From NCBI GenBank assembly GCA_016192455.1, contig JACPUC010000028.1, positions 46,260 to 110,259 on the forward strand: 64,000 bases of DNA. Direction: 5' to 3'. Source of the DNA: Candidatus Tectimicrobiota bacterium (GTDB taxonomy: Bacteria; JACPUC01). Position numbers and translations under genes: made by a program. Of this stretch, positions 50,825 through 59,398 are shown piece after piece. The notes under the pieces were generated by a model. That model made no database searches. It had not been told where the DNA came from and saw only the letters and a program-made list of their open reading frames with translations. Numbering within the stretch: the stretch's first letter is position 1; each line of letters opens with the position of its first letter.

Positions 50825-52932
50825 CGGGAGGCCCCTCGGAGGCGGGCAAGGAGATCGTCGAGCGATGCTCCCGCCTGCAAGAGCAAGAAGTTGCCGTACT
50901 CGTCCACCTGCGCCTGGAAGGCCGGACTGATGACGATGCTGGTGGTCGGCAGCTCGATGATGGCGGGACCCTCGAGGCAATTGCCGTACTCGAGCCGCAC
51001 GCCGTCGTAGACGGGCGTGAGGGTGGGGGTGGGATCGAAGAAGACCTGCCGCCGTTCGATCAACGCCGCCGTCGCCTCCCGGCCCCGCCGCGGCAGGCTC
51101 TTGAAGCGCGGCTTCTCCGTCATCCCCTCGGCGGTGAGGCGCACGGTGATGACCTCCATGGGCACCTTGGGCAGATGGTAGCCGAAGAGGGCGTCGTGGC
51201 GGTGATGGAACAGGGCGGCCACCCGCCGCAGCTCCTCCTCCGTCACCGGCGCGTCGCCGTGGGGGAGGTCGATCTCGACTTCGTTGAATTGCCCCTCGTA
51301 GCGCATCTCGAACGACACCGTCAGGCGCATCCTCGCCTCCGCCACCCCCTCGGTGCGGAGCATCGCCGTGCCCTCCGCGGTCATGGCCGCCAGGGTCTCG
51401 TTGAGGCGGGCGACGTTCACCTCCGACAGCCGGCCCGGCATGGAGCGCACGAACTGGTGCTTCAGATCGGCCATCAGCATGCCGGCGCCGCAGAAGAGCG
51501 CCGATTCCTTCGGCACGATGATGAGGGAGATGTTAAGCTCGCGCGCCAAGGGTTCGGCGTGCAGCGGCCCCGCCCCTCCCGCGACCACCAAGGCGAACTC
51601 CCGCGGGTCGTGGCCGCGGCGCACCGACAGGAGGCGCATGGCCATCGCCATGGTGGTGTTGACGACCTTGTAGATGCCCCAGGCGGCCTCCTCGACGGTG
51701 AGTCCCAGGGGGCGCGCCGTGTGCTCCGCGATGGCGGCGCGGGCGCGGGCGGCATCGAGCAGCAGCTCGCCGCCGAAGAAGCGCTCCGGGTTGAGGTAGC
51801 CGAGCACCAGGTCGGCATCGGTGACGGTTGGCTTCTCGCCCCCGAAGGCGTAGCAGGCGGGACCGGGCATGGCGCCGGCGCTGGCCGGGCCGACGCGCAG
51901 CACGCCCGCGCCGTCCACCCAGGCGATGCTCCCGCCGCCGGCGCCGACCGTGTGGATGTCGAGGCTCTGCGCGGCGATCCGGTGCCCCCCCACCTCGGCC
52001 GCCGTGGTCAGCGACATCCTGCCGTGGTGGACCAGGGAGACATCGAAGCTCGTCCCCCCCATGTCGATGGTCATGAGCTCTTGCAGTCCGTGCTGTCGGC
52101 CATAGAACAGCCCGGCGACGGGACCCGCCGCGGGACCCGACAGGAGCGTCTGCACCGCCAGGCGCTGCGACACCCGCGGCGCCACCACGCCGCCGTTCGA
52201 TTGCATCAGCCGCAGCTCGCCGCGGAACCCCGCCGCCGCCAGGCGCTCCACGAGGTCGTCCAGGTAGGCGCTCAACACCGGCCCCACGGCCGCGTTCAGC
52301 ACCACCGTGCTGGTGCGCTCATAGGCCCGCACCTGGGGCAGAATGGCGCTCGAGACCGAGAGGTAGCACGTCGGCAGGACTTCGCGACACAGCTCGTGGA
52401 GTCGCTCCTCGTGGGTGGAATTGAGGAACGAGAAGAGGAGGCTGATGGCGACCGCCTCGACGCCGCGCCGGCGGAACTGCTCGAGCGCCTCCCTGGCGCA
52501 GGTCTCATCCAGCGGCAGCACGACGGCGCCGTCGCGGTCGACGCGCTCGCGCATGCCGGCGATGAGCGAGCGCGGCACCACCGGAGGCGGCGGGTTCACC
52601 TTGGCATAGTAGTAGGTCTCGCGCAGGCCGCGCCGCATCGCCAGGAGGTCCCGAAAGCCATCGGTAGTCAGCAGGGCGGTGCGGGCCAAGCGGCCCGTCA
52701 ACACGGCATTGGTGGTGATGGTGGTGCCGTGGACGATGAGGCTGACGCTGCCGAGAAAGGTGGGGAGATCGCTGCCGAAGGTTGCGGCGGCCTTCCCCAG
52801 GCCGTCGATCACCGCCTTGGCGGGGGATTCCGGAGTGCTGAGCACCTTGAAGAGCCGGCTCTGGCCCTGCTCGTCCATGACCACGAAATCGGTGAACGTC
52901 CCCCCGACATCGATTCCAACCTTGACTCGCAT
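50821..52932 (-). CDS. hyuA: N-methylhydantoinase A / 5-oxoprolinase-type subunit HyuA
   Basis: 703 aa from ATG 52932 with GAGGGTGACC upstream; the longer frame from 53028 is not needed. VKVGIDVGGTFTDFVVMDEQ is the actin-like ATP-binding start, followed by SLIVHGTTITTNAVL, GLRETYYYAKVNPPPPVVPRSL, QSNGGVVAP and MTIDMGGTSFDVSLV, all characteristic of hydantoinase A/oxoprolinase. It is the first gene of the minus operon hyuA-hyuB-grdE-grdB. The promoter at 53069-53098 carries an operator between its hexamers. Confidence 0.93.
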   Translation of the reverse strand: MRVKVGIDVGGTFTDFVVMDEQGQSRLFKVLSTPESPAKAVIDGLGKAAATFGSDLPTFLGSVSLIVHGTTITTNAVLTGRLARTALLTTDGFRDLLAMRRGLRETYYYAKVNPPPPVVPRSLIAGMRERVDRDGAVVLPLDETCAREALEQFRRRGVEAVAISLLFSFLNSTHEERLHELCREVLPTCYLSVSSAILPQVRAYERTSTVVLNAAVGPVLSAYLDDLVERLAAAGFRGELRLMQSNGGVVAPRVSQRLAVQTLLSGPAAGPVAGLFYGRQHGLQELMTIDMGGTSFDVSLVHHGRMSLTTAAEVGGHRIAAQSLDIHTVGAGGGSIAWVDGAGVLRVGPASAGAMPGPACYAFGGEKPTVTDADLVLGYLNPERFFGGELLLDAARARAAIAEHTARPLGLTVEEAAWGIYKVVNTTMAMAMRLLSVRRGHDPREFALVVAGGAGPLHAEPLARELNISLIIVPKESALFCGAGMLMADLKHQFVRSMPGRLSEVNVARLNETLAAMTAEGTAMLRTEGVAEARMRLTVSFEMRYEGQFNEVEIDLPHGDAPVTEEELRRVAALFHHRHDALFGYHLPKVPMEVITVRLTAEGMTEKPRFKSLPRRGREATAALIERRQVFFDPTPTLTPVYDGVRLEYGNCLEGPAIIELPTTSIVISPAFQAQVDEYGNFLLLQAGASLDDLLARLRGASR

Positions 52933-53037
52933 GGTCACCCTCGACTTCGCTCCCCACCCCTTGCCGCCGAGCGCCCGAGATGGCGACGCCTGATCGCCGC
53001 GTCCGACACCCCGAACTTTTTCCCTCAACCTTTCTGC

Positions 53038-53066
53038 TTGACACAGAGACGCGCTTTAGGTAGAAG
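53038..53066 (+). promoter_or_regulatory. Rightward sigma70 promoter of the tetR operon
   Basis: Perfect TTGACA (53038-53043), 17-base spacer, TAGAAG (53061-53066, 4 of 6). The operator at 53075-53090 covers the expected start of transcription, which fits autorepression. Confidence 0.6.
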
Positions 53067-53068
53067 GG

Positions 53069-53098
53069 ATTTTAGACCGACCAGTCGGTCAATGTAAA
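53069..53098 (-). promoter_or_regulatory. Leftward sigma70 promoter of the hyuAB-grdEB operon
   Basis: On the minus strand TTTACA (53098-53093), 18-base spacer, TAAAAT (53074-53069, 5 of 6). The inverted repeat fills almost the whole spacer. The hyuA start is about 135 bases downstream. Confidence 0.65.
53075..53090. promoter_or_regulatory. TetR-type operator, perfect inverted repeat
   Basis: GACCGAC, CA, GTCGGTC: 7-base arms that are exact reverse complements. The motif is typical of TetR-family sites (GACCGACYRGTCGGTC-like). It overlaps both divergent promoters and the tetR gene lies 177 bases to the right, so it is probably the site of that protein. Confidence 0.8.
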
Positions 53099-53266
53099 GC
53101 CGAAAAGGCACCCTGAGCTGCTGCGCCCCTGACCCGTGAGGCGCTGCTGGAGACGCTTCCCAGGCGCGGCGCCCCCCCTCGGGAGCGACACGCGTAGGAG
53201 AACGCCAGCGCGCAGTAATTGCCGCCACCTCGCAGCTCCTCGGCCGTATGAACGAGAGGCGCAGCC

Positions 53267-53923
53267 ATGCCGCGGGTACAATCAAAAACGGACATCCTTG
53301 AGCGGCGACGACAGATCGCCCAGGCGGCATCGCGTGTCTTCAGCGAGAAGGGGTATGACGCCTGCACCCTGGATGACATTGCAGGGCTCCTGGACCTAAA
53401 GAAACCGTCCCTCTACTACTATATCAAGAGCAAAAAAGAGATCCTCTCCATCGTCCTCGATTTCGCCATTTCCGAGGTCTCCAGCAATCTCGAAGCCATT
53501 TGCCAATCGCAGGTGGATCCGGCTGAGAAACTTCAACGCGCGGTGGCGAATCATTTGAATACCCTGATCCGCCACTTCCACCCCGTCCGCGTGTACCATA
53601 ATGAACGCAAGGCCGTCTCCGCCAGCTACCTTTCAACCTACATTGCCAAACGTAAAAACTACGAGGTGATGTTTAAAGGTATCCTGCGCGAGGGAGTGCA
53701 AAAGAAACTCTTTTCGGTAAAGGATACCCGACTGACGACTTTTATGATTCTCGGCATGTGCAATTGGATCACGCAATGGTATCGACCCGGCGGGCCGCAC
53801 ACTCTTCCCGAAATTATTGGAGAGTTTACTGCCTTCATCCTCAGGGGCTTGGGATTAACGGGCAGAGCTGAAGACACCAATCGAAGAAGGCGAGGACGCA
53901 ACGATGGACTACGATCTTCCTGA
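53267..53923 (+). CDS. TetR-family transcriptional regulator
   Basis: 218 aa. N-terminal helix-turn-helix at about residues 10-60: RRRQIAQAASRVFSEKGYDA and TLDDIAGLLDLKKPSLYYYI, then KSKKEILSIVLDFA. The C-terminal ligand domain (about 65-200) is helical, with HNERKAVSASYLSTYIAKR. It overlaps the acyl-CoA dehydrogenase gene by 20 bases, so it is the first gene of that operon. Similar regulators often sense acyl-CoA thioesters, which would fit the genes that follow; the ligand is inferred, not shown. Confidence 0.92.
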   Translation: MPRVQSKTDILERRRQIAQAASRVFSEKGYDACTLDDIAGLLDLKKPSLYYYIKSKKEILSIVLDFAISEVSSNLEAICQSQVDPAEKLQRAVANHLNTLIRHFHPVRVYHNERKAVSASYLSTYIAKRKNYEVMFKGILREGVQKKLFSVKDTRLTTFMILGMCNWITQWYRPGGPHTLPEIIGEFTAFILRGLGLTGRAEDTNRRRRGRNDGLRSS

Positions 53924-55061
53924 CGAGTTGAAGCTCCTCCAACAAACGATCCGCCGCGTCGTCTCCGAGCATATGATCCCCCTCGAGCCGATTACCCCCG
54001 AGGATGAGGACATTCCCGCCGATTTGCGGGCCAAGCTGGAGCAGATGGCGAAGGATCAAGGGTTGTGGTTGCTCTTCATTCCTGCAGAGTATGGTGGCGC
54101 TGGCCTCAGCATCTTTGGGCAGGTTATCGTCTGGGAAGAGGTCTCGAAAACGGTCCTCATTCCATTCCGCAAAGATAGTATTTTCGGTCCGGAAGGGTGC
54201 TCCATTCTCTTCCTCTGCAACGACCAGCAGAAAGAACGCTACCTGTATCCCGTCATTCGGGGCGAGCGGGTGCCCTGTTTTGCCACCAGTGAACCCAACG
54301 CAGGTTCCGATCCTTCAGCCATGACCACCACGGCGGTGAAGGACGGCTCGAGCTACCTCCTCAACGGCAAGAAGACCTGGGTTACAAGTGGCGATAAGGC
54401 CGATTTCGTTCAGGTTGTCGCCGTCACCGACCCCGCCAAACGTCAGCGCGGCGGCATCACTGCCTTTCTGGTAGACATGGATACTCCAGGGTTGACGATT
54501 ACCGGCAAGTTCGAGCTGATGATGGAAGATCGTCCGAACGAGTTCACCTTCGAGAACTGCCGCGTGCCGGAAGCCAACATCCTCGGCGAGATAGGCCAGG
54601 GGTTTGTGATCAGCCAGACCTGGATCACCATGGGTCGGCTCCGTCAAGGGGCAAAGGCGCTCGGCGTGGCGCAGCGCTGCCTTGATATGGCCATCGAGTA
54701 TGCGAAGCACCGCGTCACCTTCGGGAAACCGATCGCCACCCGCCAGGCGGTTCAGTTCATGATCGCCGATTCTGAAGTTGAGCTTCATGCGGCGCGCCTC
54801 ATGGTGTACCACGCCGCCCAGAAGCTCGACAAGGGAGAGGATGCCCGCCACGAGGTGTACATCGCCAAGCTCTACGCCAACGAGATGGTCGGCCGGGTTG
54901 TCGATCGCGCCTTGCAGATTCACGGCGCGATGGGGTTAAGCAAGGAGCTGCCGCTGGAACGCTGGTATCGAGACGTGCGCAGCCGCCGCATCACGGAAGG
55001 TCCGTCGGAGATCATGCGGTGGGTGATCGCGCGCAAGCTTCTGGGCAGGGTTTCCGACTAG
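53904..55061 (+). CDS. Acyl-CoA dehydrogenase
   Basis: 385 aa flavoprotein that forms an alpha,beta double bond in acyl-CoA thioesters. Motifs: LFIPAEYGGAGLSIFGQVIV, CFATSEPNAGSDPSAMTTTAV for FAD and substrate, GGITAFLVDMDTPGLTI, RVTFGKPIATRQAVQFMIADSE, DRALQIHGAMGLSKELPLERW and the catalytic Glu in ITEGPSEIMRWVIAR. Its product would be the substrate of the crotonase gene 103 bases downstream. Substrate chain is not readable. Confidence 0.94.
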   Translation: MDYDLPDELKLLQQTIRRVVSEHMIPLEPITPEDEDIPADLRAKLEQMAKDQGLWLLFIPAEYGGAGLSIFGQVIVWEEVSKTVLIPFRKDSIFGPEGCSILFLCNDQQKERYLYPVIRGERVPCFATSEPNAGSDPSAMTTTAVKDGSSYLLNGKKTWVTSGDKADFVQVVAVTDPAKRQRGGITAFLVDMDTPGLTITGKFELMMEDRPNEFTFENCRVPEANILGEIGQGFVISQTWITMGRLRQGAKALGVAQRCLDMAIEYAKHRVTFGKPIATRQAVQFMIADSEVELHAARLMVYHAAQKLDKGEDARHEVYIAKLYANEMVGRVVDRALQIHGAMGLSKELPLERWYRDVRSRRITEGPSEIMRWVIARKLLGRVSD

Positions 55062-55164
55062 CGGCCTCGCCCCCGACACCCAGCCGCGCTACGTACGGCC
55101 GGGCGGGCAACCGTGAACTGCAAATCCAGGCGGCGGGTCCTCATTCCTGAAGAGGAAGGCAACC

Positions 55165-55980
55165 GTGGCATACGAGAACATCAGGATCGAAACACAAGAC
55201 AAAATCACCACCATCACCCTGAACCGACCCGAGCAACGCAATGCCCTGAGCCCCGATTTGCACCGCGAGATGGATCGCGCGCTTGATGATCTCGCCGTTG
55301 ACGAGGCAACGCGGGTCGTTGTCTTGACCGGCGAGGGAAAAGCCTTCTGTGCCGGGCAGGACCTGAAAAAGTTCTTCGCGGAGACGTATGATGATCCGCT
55401 GAAATCGAAGCACCTCACGGCCATCGCCATGCGCTGGGGTCGCAAGCTGCGCCTCTTCCCCCGCCCGACGATCGCCCGGGTGAACGGCTTTTGTTTCGGC
55501 GCCGGGCTGCGCATCATGGGCTTGTGCGACTTTGCCATCGCGGACGAGGCGGCGATCTTCGGTCTCTCCGAAATCAACTTCGGCATCATTCCGGCCGGCG
55601 GCGCGTCGAAAGTGCCGATTGACCTCCTCTCCCACCGTGATGCCCTCTACCTCATTTTGACGGGAGACCGCATCGACGGGAAAGAGGCCGAGCGCATGCG
55701 GCTGATCAACCGCGCCGTTCCGGCCGACCAGCTTAACGGGGCGGTACGGCAGTTGGCCGACAAGCTCCTGCAAAAGAACCCCGTGGCGCTCACCGTGGCC
55801 AAGGAAGTCTTCTGGCGCGACAAGTATATGGAGTACGACGAGGCGGTTGATTGGGAGCTGGCCAAGTTTCAGGAGATGTCGAAGCTCGAGAAAGGAGAAT
55901 GGGTGCAACAGGGCGTCGCGCAGTTTGTGAAAGGAGAGTACAAGCCCGGCTTTGAAGCCTACAAGCGCAAGGAGGAATAG
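55165..55980 (+). CDS. Enoyl-CoA hydratase/isomerase, resembling hydroxycinnamoyl-CoA hydratase-lyase
   Basis: 271 aa from GTG 55165 with AAGAGGAAGG upstream. Crotonase signatures: ITLNRPEQRNALSPDLHREM, FCAGQDLKKFF (oxyanion hole), NGFCFGAGLRIMGLCDFAIA (second part) and a Glu in FGLSEINFGIIPAGGAS. The LSEIN-F-G motif and the end PGFEAYKRKEE resemble hydroxycinnamoyl-CoA hydratase-lyase (which ends GLQAYKR), so cleavage of a beta-hydroxy intermediate is possible. It could equally be a plain hydratase in beta-oxidation after the acyl-CoA dehydrogenase. Confidence 0.88.
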   Translation: MAYENIRIETQDKITTITLNRPEQRNALSPDLHREMDRALDDLAVDEATRVVVLTGEGKAFCAGQDLKKFFAETYDDPLKSKHLTAIAMRWGRKLRLFPRPTIARVNGFCFGAGLRIMGLCDFAIADEAAIFGLSEINFGIIPAGGASKVPIDLLSHRDALYLILTGDRIDGKEAERMRLINRAVPADQLNGAVRQLADKLLQKNPVALTVAKEVFWRDKYMEYDEAVDWELAKFQEMSKLEKGEWVQQGVAQFVKGEYKPGFEAYKRKEE

Positions 55981-56106
55981 CGGAGCAAGGATCCCAGTGC
56001 GGCAGCGCAGAAAGAAACGTGGTCGTCGATTAACCCGCGGTGCAAGTTTGCATGTGGGGTACCCTGCCTGGCAAGTGGTCCCGCATTGCAGGAGGGGGGT
56101 TCAGTG

Positions 56107-57309
56107 ATGAAGGGAAAAGAGTTACGGCTCATCGTCGTTGTGGTGTTGGCGGTGCTCGTGCTCACTGGTTGGAGCGTGCCGAATCTTCAGGCCCAAAACA
56201 CCATCCAGATTGGCCTCCTCACCGAGTTCACCCTGCCCTTCCTGGCGGAATTCAGCAAGAACCAGCAGAAGGCGTTCGACATGGCGCTCGAGGAGGTCAA
56301 TGCTGCTGGTGGCGTCATGGGAAAAAAGCTTGAGCTGGTGACGGAAGAGGTCGGCGGCGGGCTGGACCAGGTTACTGCCGGGGCGGAGAAGCTCATCAGT
56401 CGCAAGCAAGTGCCGCTGATGATCAGCACTCAGTTCAGCACCTTCACCCTGGCGTTGCAGAAGATTACCGAAGCCTACAAGGTCCCCCTCCTTGTCCCGA
56501 TCTCCGGCTCCGATAAGATCACCGAGCAGAACTTGAAGTATACCTTCCGCATTTCGGCGCGCACCGGCATCGCATACGCCGGCATGATGGTGGAGTTCCT
56601 GAAGCGCTACGCCAAGCCGAAGAAAGTGGCGATCTTTTACGAGCAAGGGGGCTATGGGTCTGATTTTGGCCGCAAGGCCAAACTCCTGGTCGAGCAAGCG
56701 GGGTGGGAGATCGTCATGTTCGAGGGCTACAACCCGCGCGCCATCGACTTCAAGCCGCTGCTCACCAAAGCCAAGTCCATTCAGCCTGACGCCATCATGG
56801 TGGCAAACTTTTTCCTCGACGCCGTACTCATGATCCGCCAGGCAAAAGAGATCAACCTCAACACCCTGTGGATCGGCTCGCCGGGGTTCGGTTTTCCCCA
56901 GTTCCTTTCCAAGGACGGCGCCGGCAAAGATGCCGAGTACATCTTCTCCATTCAGCAGTGGAACCCTAACGTGCCCTGGCCGGGTGCGAAAGAGTTTGCC
57001 GAGAAGTTCCGCAAGCGGTACAACATTGATCCCGATTGGAATATCTCCCAACCCTACTACGCCATCCACTTCGTTGCCGACGTGCTGAAACGGGCAGGGT
57101 CGCTCGATCGCGAGAAGATCCGCGCCGCTCTCGTTGCCACGGACATCAAGGAGAGCATGTACGGGCCGATCAAGTTTGACGAACAGGGACAAAACCTGCA
57201 TCCGGTGCTGGTCGCCCAGGTGCAGAACACGCAGTACGTCATTGTCTACCCGACCGACCTCGCCCGTGGCAAGCCGAACCTGACGATTCCACCATGGGAT
57301 AAGCGCTGA
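56107..57309 (+). CDS. livK: Branched-chain-type ABC transporter substrate-binding protein
   Basis: 400 aa from ATG 56107 (GTG 56104 is also possible), with AGGAGG eight bases upstream. Signal peptide LRLIVVVVLAVLVLTGWSVPNLQA. Mature TIQIGLLTEFTLPFLAEFSKNQQKAFDMA, VNAAGGVMGKKLELVTEEVG and LVPISGSDKITEQNLKYTFR follow the LivK pattern. It is the periplasmic receptor of the importer encoded by the next four genes; given the operon, its ligand may be an acid or amide degraded by the same genes. Confidence 0.93.
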   Translation: MKGKELRLIVVVVLAVLVLTGWSVPNLQAQNTIQIGLLTEFTLPFLAEFSKNQQKAFDMALEEVNAAGGVMGKKLELVTEEVGGGLDQVTAGAEKLISRKQVPLMISTQFSTFTLALQKITEAYKVPLLVPISGSDKITEQNLKYTFRISARTGIAYAGMMVEFLKRYAKPKKVAIFYEQGGYGSDFGRKAKLLVEQAGWEIVMFEGYNPRAIDFKPLLTKAKSIQPDAIMVANFFLDAVLMIRQAKEINLNTLWIGSPGFGFPQFLSKDGAGKDAEYIFSIQQWNPNVPWPGAKEFAEKFRKRYNIDPDWNISQPYYAIHFVADVLKRAGSLDREKIRAALVATDIKESMYGPIKFDEQGQNLHPVLVAQVQNTQYVIVYPTDLARGKPNLTIPPWDKR

Positions 57310-57524
57310 GCAAGCGCGCCTCACTCCGCACCCTCATCGCCGTTGGCCGTTCGGGCGCTGCGAGGCAAGGGGGGCGCAGGTTCGCCGGCAAGAACGGCGT
57401 CCGCGCTCCCCTCCCTCCGGCGTTCCCGTCCCGGCCCTGTGGCTGATCGCGGTATCGCGACGAGTGCCGGCCGCGGCGTGGCGGCGGGAGTGCGGGGGGG
57501 GCGCGGAGAGAAACTAGGCTCGCC

Positions 57525-58388
57525 GTGATTGTCCTGCAAGTCCTCATCAATGGGTTGCTTACCGGCGGCATCTATTCGCTCATCAGCGTCGGCTTGGCGC
57601 TGATCCTGGGCACGATGCGCATCATCAACATCTTCCACGGCGAGTTGTTGATGATGGCGATGTACTTGACGTACTGGCTCTATCTCTACATTCATCTCGA
57701 TCCATACGTCAGTGTGCTGATTACGGCTCCGGTGCTCTTCGGCTTCGGCTATGTCATGCAGCGCGTGCTGATAAACCGCGTTCTGGCGCAGCCCGAAGTC
57801 AATCAAGTGCTGTTAACGCTGGGTATCTCCATGGCCTTGATCAATCTATTCCAGCTCTTCTTTTCACCAACATACCGGCAGGTGCGGACAGGGTATTCGA
57901 CGGCGGTTTTGGCTTTTGCTGATGTGAGGATCAGTATTCCCTATACTATCTCTTTTATGCTTGCTTTCGCCTTCACGTTCCTTCTCTATAGCTTTCTCAT
58001 CCGCACGTTCCCAGGGAAGGCTATTCGGGCAACGGCGCAGGATCGTCAGGCTGCGGTCATGATGGGCGTCAACATTGCGACGGTGAACGCGATCTCCTTC
58101 GGCATCGGGGCCGCGCTGGCGGCCGCCGCCGGCTCGCTCCTGGTCCCCATCTACTACATTTTTCCCGGCGTCGGCTTTCCTTTTGCGATCAAGGCTTTTG
58201 TGGTAGTCGTGTTAGGGGGCATGGGGAGTGTTGTGGGAGCGGCGTTGGGCGGAATCATTTTCGGCGTGGTCGAAGCCTTGGGTTCCTTCTTTATCTCGAC
58301 ACGCTACACCGATGCCATCGGCCTGCTGATTTTCATCGTCATCCTTCTGGTGCGCCCCGCCGGCCTCTTTGGGAGGTCGCGCGTATGA
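57525..58388 (+). CDS. livH: Branched-chain-type ABC transporter permease LivH
   Basis: 287 aa from GTG 57525. Eight or so membrane segments; the first is LQVLINGLLTGGIYSLISVG, then INIFHGELLMMAMYLTYWL, and RTFPGKAIRATAQDRQAAVMMGVN is the cytoplasmic loop (EAA-like) that contacts the ATPase. The C-terminal VRPAGLFGRSRV matches the usual end. LivM overlaps by four bases. Confidence 0.94.
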   Translation: MIVLQVLINGLLTGGIYSLISVGLALILGTMRIINIFHGELLMMAMYLTYWLYLYIHLDPYVSVLITAPVLFGFGYVMQRVLINRVLAQPEVNQVLLTLGISMALINLFQLFFSPTYRQVRTGYSTAVLAFADVRISIPYTISFMLAFAFTFLLYSFLIRTFPGKAIRATAQDRQAAVMMGVNIATVNAISFGIGAALAAAAGSLLVPIYYIFPGVGFPFAIKAFVVVVLGGMGSVVGAALGGIIFGVVEALGSFFISTRYTDAIGLLIFIVILLVRPAGLFGRSRV

Positions 58389-59398
58389 AGGCAGCCTCCC
58401 TGTCGCGGCGCAGCGCTGGACGGATGCAAGGGCGTCGGTTCACTCCCATGAATCTGCTGATAACCATGCCGCTTATCCTACTTCTCCTGCTCGGCGTTCC
58501 CTGGCTCGTGAGCAGCCCCTATTTCCTGGACATCGTCATCCTGATGCTGATGTACATGTTGCTGGGGATGAGCTGGAATCTTTTGGGAGGATTCGCCGGC
58601 CAGATCTCACTCGGTCATGCAATCTTCTTTGGCCTGGGTGCGTATTGCTACGGCTTTCTCATTAACCAGCACCTGACGTCGGTCTGGATCGCTCTTGCCA
58701 GCGGAGCGCTGGCGGCAACCGTGGCCTCGATCCCCATCGGCATCCTCTGTTTTCGCCTGCGGGGTCCCTATTTCGTCCTCGTTACCCTGGCCGCCGCCGA
58801 GGTGGTCAGAATCCTCGCCGTCAACCTCGTCGACCTAACGCAAGGAGCCGAAGGGATGGTGATCACCCCCGCCTTCGGCATCAGCAAGACGCCGTACTAC
58901 TACCTGGCCCTGGCCTTCGTCCTCCTTGAGTTGATCACCATGGTCGTGCTCTGCAGTTCCCGCTTCGGTTACTACTACATGGCGGTGCGCGAGGATGAGG
59001 ACACGGCGCTGGCGATCGGGGTGAATCCGCTGATCCATAAACTCTGGGCCTTTGGCATCAGCGCCTTCTTCGCCGGTCTGACCGGCGCCTTCTATGCGAG
59101 TTACCGCCACGTCATTGATCCGTCAGTAGTCCTCTCTCTCGAACGTTCCGTCGACATCCTTCTCGGGCCGCTCGTCGGCGGCATTGGAACCTTGGCCGGC
59201 CCCTTGGTCGGCGCGGTTATCATGGTCAGCGTCAATGAAGGGTTGCGCTCTCTCTTGGGCGGCGCGTACCTGGTGGCCTACGGCCTCATTCTGGTCGTCA
59301 TCGTGCTCTTCTTCCCCAGCGGCGTCCTGGGGGTGACCCAACGGTTTTTCACCCGCGAAGCGGGCGGTGAGGCAGGCAAGGCCGATGAAGCTGCTTGA
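58385..59398 (+). CDS. livM: Branched-chain-type ABC transporter permease LivM
   Basis: 337 aa with about ten helices. SWNLLGGFAGQISLGHAIFF and CFRLRGPYFVLVTLAAAEV are typical, and RFGYYYMAVREDEDTALAIGVN is the ATPase-contact loop. The start overlaps the livH stop (ATGA). An alternative internal start at 58448 (MNLLITMPLILLLLL) would remove a short N-terminal extension. Confidence 0.93.
   Translation: MKAASLSRRSAGRMQGRRFTPMNLLITMPLILLLLLGVPWLVSSPYFLDIVILMLMYMLLGMSWNLLGGFAGQISLGHAIFFGLGAYCYGFLINQHLTSVWIALASGALAATVASIPIGILCFRLRGPYFVLVTLAAAEVVRILAVNLVDLTQGAEGMVITPAFGISKTPYYYLALAFVLLELITMVVLCSSRFGYYYMAVREDEDTALAIGVNPLIHKLWAFGISAFFAGLTGAFYASYRHVIDPSVVLSLERSVDILLGPLVGGIGTLAGPLVGAVIMVSVNEGLRSLLGGAYLVAYGLILVVIVLFFPSGVLGVTQRFFTREAGGEAGKADEAA

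Noticed and set aside
49355..53097. Long open frames on the plus strand (49355-51010 and 51175-53097) opposite hyuB and hyuA
   Set aside because: They are antisense shadows of high-GC genes: histidine-, arginine- and glycine-rich translations with no domain, while the minus strand encodes clear hydantoinase subunits.
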